Below the pieces are notes generated by a model. The model did not search any database, was not told the DNA's origin, and saw only the letters and a list, made by a program, of their open reading frames with translations. Below, piece by piece: positions 13,180 to 14,493 of a DNA stretch of 14,493 bases. Position numbers and translations under genes: made by a program. Source of the stretch: JAWOJF01 sp046481785 (GTDB taxonomy: Bacteria > Bacteroidota > Ignavibacteria > Ignavibacteriales > Ignavibacteriaceae); NCBI GenBank assembly GCA_046481785.1, contig JAWOJF010000087.1, positions 1-14,493 on the forward strand, read 5' to 3'. Numbering within the stretch: position 1 is the stretch's first letter; each line of letters begins with the position of its first letter.

Positions 13180-13625
13180 TCACCTATATTCATATAATAA
13201 AGTGAAGGGGGATCATAATATTTCCCGCTTTTATGAAGCGGATACTTTCCTCTGCGGTTAATAATGTTTATATCACGTGTAAACCTGTCGGCAAACATAA
13301 GTGTGCCGGTAATAAGTCCCGTTTTGCTGACTGATTCCGCAAAAAAAGATGAGCATGAGGGGTGGAACGGACAGTTATCACCATCAATATCTGAAATAAA
13401 AAACCAGTAGGTATTTATAAAGCTTTTAGAAATAATTTCGCCGGCAGATTCACCCTTTATAGCGTAATCTCTTTTTTCAGAGTTTGAAGGGAGAGTATAA
13501 ATAACTTCAGCCTTACCCCATTTTTCTGTTTTTGATTGGGAAAAAATATTTCCGGGAGAAACAATAAGTAATGTGAATAACAACAAAAGATATTTTATAC
13601 GTATAAGCATAATTAAATTAAGCAC
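13176..13625 (-). CDS. YidD-like protein with N-terminal signal sequence
   Basis: The core of this 149-residue product matches YidD (haemolytic domain, membrane protein insertion efficiency factor): SFINTYWFFISDIDGDNCPF, then PSCSSFFAESVSKTGLITG and FADRFTRDIN, so C85, P89-S90-C91-S92, G103, G107, R114 and R117 keep the family spacing. Ordinary YidD is 70-90 residues, cytoplasmic-facing, and helps YidC insert proteins. Here a hydrophobic N terminus ending NIFSQ looks like a cleavable export signal, which would place the domain outside the cytoplasm. The C-terminal part is also extended. The longest frame starts at GTG 13625; ATG at 13608-13610 (MLIRIKYLLLL) is an equally good start, and neither has a Shine-Dalgarno site. 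First gene of the three-gene unit; 15 bases after the dehydrogenase stop. Confidence 0.75.
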   Translation of the reverse strand: MLNLIMLIRIKYLLLLFTLLIVSPGNIFSQSKTEKWGKAEVIYTLPSNSEKRDYAIKGESAGEIISKSFINTYWFFISDIDGDNCPFHPSCSSFFAESVSKTGLITGTLMFADRFTRDINIINRRGKYPLHKSGKYYDPPSLYYMNIGE

Positions 13626-13640
13626 TTTAAAAATAATTTT

Positions 13641-14493
13641 CTACTTATTCTCCAGCAGATAACGTGCAATAACCATTTTCTGAATTTCTGAAGTGCCTTC
13701 GTAAATTTCTGTAATTTTAGCATCACGCAGATATCTTTCTACAAGATACTCACGTACATAGCCGTAACCGCCATGTATCTGGATTGCATCAAGTGCACAC
13801 TCAACTGAAATTTTTGAGGAATATAATTTTGCCATTGCAGCTTCTTTAACGTAAGATTTCCCGGCATCTTTTAAAGCAGCAGCTTTAAGAGTAAGCAGTC
13901 TGGCGGCATCAATTTTAACAGCCATATCAGAAAGTTTAAATTGTATAGCCTGAAAGTTTGCAATCTGCTGGCCAAAAGCTTTTCTCTGCTGTGAATATTT
14001 TACAGATGCTTCCAGCGAGGCTTCAGCTATACCAATTGCCTGCGCTGCTATTCCTATCCTGCCGCCGTTCAAAGTATTCATGGCAAAGTTGAAGCCTCTG
14101 CCTTCTTCCCATAACAGATTTTTTGCCGGAACCCTGCAATTTTCAAATGTTAGTGAGCAGGTATCAGAGCTTCTTATTCCCAGCTTATCTTCTTTTTTCC
14201 CATGCCCGTACCCCTGCGTTCCTTTTTCCACAATAAATGTTGCGATGCCTTTATGAGCCTTTTCCTTATTGGTAGTAGCCATAACAAGAACATAATCTGC
14301 AGTTGTACCATTGGTGATCCAATTTTTTATTCCATTAAGGATATAACAGTCTCCATCTTTATCAGCCTTAGTTTTTTGTTTTGTTGCATCACTTCCTGCT
14401 TCCGGTTCAGAAAGTGCAAATGCTCCCAGTTTTTCTCCTTTTGCAAGTGGAGCCAAATATTTTTCTTTTTGATAATCTGTACCATATTCCTGC
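13641..14493 (-). CDS. Acyl-CoA dehydrogenase, C-terminal part (cut by window edge)
   Basis: An FAD enzyme of fatty-acid beta-oxidation that oxidises acyl-CoA to trans-2-enoyl-CoA. The reading frame is open to the window edge: before LAPLAKGEKLGAFALSEPEA it reads QEYGTDYQKEKY, the usual sequence of the family, so the TTG at 14454-14456 is an internal Leu and the true start lies outside. Visible parts are the middle-domain FAD motif FALSEPEAGSDA, the beta domain with WITNGTTADYVLVMA, and the C-terminal helical domain with QRKAFGQQIANFQAIQFKLSDM, QIHGGYGYVREYLVERYLRDAK and IYEGTSEIQKMVIAR. The Glu of YEGT is the catalytic base of the short/medium-chain class. About 90-100 N-terminal residues are missing. 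The YidD-like gene follows within 15 bases. Confidence 0.95.
   Translation of the reverse strand, partial: QEYGTDYQKEKYLAPLAKGEKLGAFALSEPEAGSDATKQKTKADKDGDCYILNGIKNWITNGTTADYVLVMATTNKEKAHKGIATFIVEKGTQGYGHGKKEDKLGIRSSDTCSLTFENCRVPAKNLLWEEGRGFNFAMNTLNGGRIGIAAQAIGIAEASLEASVKYSQQRKAFGQQIANFQAIQFKLSDMAVKIDAARLLTLKAAALKDAGKSYVKEAAMAKLYSSKISVECALDAIQIHGGYGYVREYLVERYLRDAKITEIYEGTSEIQKMVIARYLLENK

Noticed and set aside
14454..14456. TTG as start of the acyl-CoA dehydrogenase
   Set aside because: The frame continues upstream to the window edge with conserved family sequence, so this is an internal Leu codon.

Overview
The window is AT-rich bacterial chromosome with dense, mostly minus-strand gene packing and short overlaps. 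I see no rRNA, tRNA, CRISPR array or insertion sequence. Several features suggest the FCB group (Bacteroidota/Chlorobiota/Ignavibacteriota), most likely an Ignavibacteria-like organism. They are an ECF sigma/anti-sigma pair beside a DUF6249-type membrane protein, Alvin-type 2[4Fe-4S] ferredoxins with a long inter-cluster insert, signal peptides ending just before or at Gln, and TPR proteins with a C-terminal PGAGQIY membrane domain. Against a typical Bacteroides/Flavobacterium, many genes have strong AGGAGG-type ribosome sites and several leaders show TTGnnn-N17-TAtAAT promoters. The placement is an inference; no rRNA is present to confirm it.

Layout. 1-1651 (minus): ybjQ-like, era and an EamA-type transporter cut by the window edge, probably one operon. 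1754-2940 (minus): anti-sigma and ECF sigma genes with an ATGA overlap, ending at a hairpin. 3004-3482 (plus): a divergent DUF6249-like membrane protein gene closed by a strong terminator. Three copies of TGTAACC-N16/17-GTC lie between the divergent genes and look like autoregulated ECF promoters. 3508-4561 (minus): trxB with a promoter containing a palindrome. 4619-6738 (minus): an overlapping operon of metallo-beta-lactamase-fold hydrolase, Rieske protein and QueG. 6951-7655 (plus): a winged-helix plus Ymh/HEPN-like protein. 7704-8492 (minus): a cytidylate-kinase-like protein with its own sigma70-type promoter.

8610-9799 (minus): two tandem ferredoxin genes, each ended by a similar GGACAT hairpin. 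The first has lost the C-terminal tail and is followed by an irregular array of GGGGAAGGGG motifs inside its predicted 3' UTR. 9895-11225 (minus): a TPM-domain (YgcG-like) and LemA pair. 11510-13625 (minus): a three-gene unit with ATGA overlaps coding an exported YidD-like protein and two paralogous TPR/PGAGxIYT membrane proteins. 13641-14493 (minus): the C-terminal part of an acyl-CoA dehydrogenase that runs off the window.

The strongest candidates for undescribed biology are the exported YidD-like/TPR operon, the G-rich 3' UTR array after the truncated ferredoxin, and the ECF regulon with a repeated, spaced promoter motif. Three start codons are better placed than the longest-frame starts: the kinase-like gene at 8492, LemA at 11225, and possibly sigma at 2903. 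The acyl-CoA dehydrogenase has no start inside the window.
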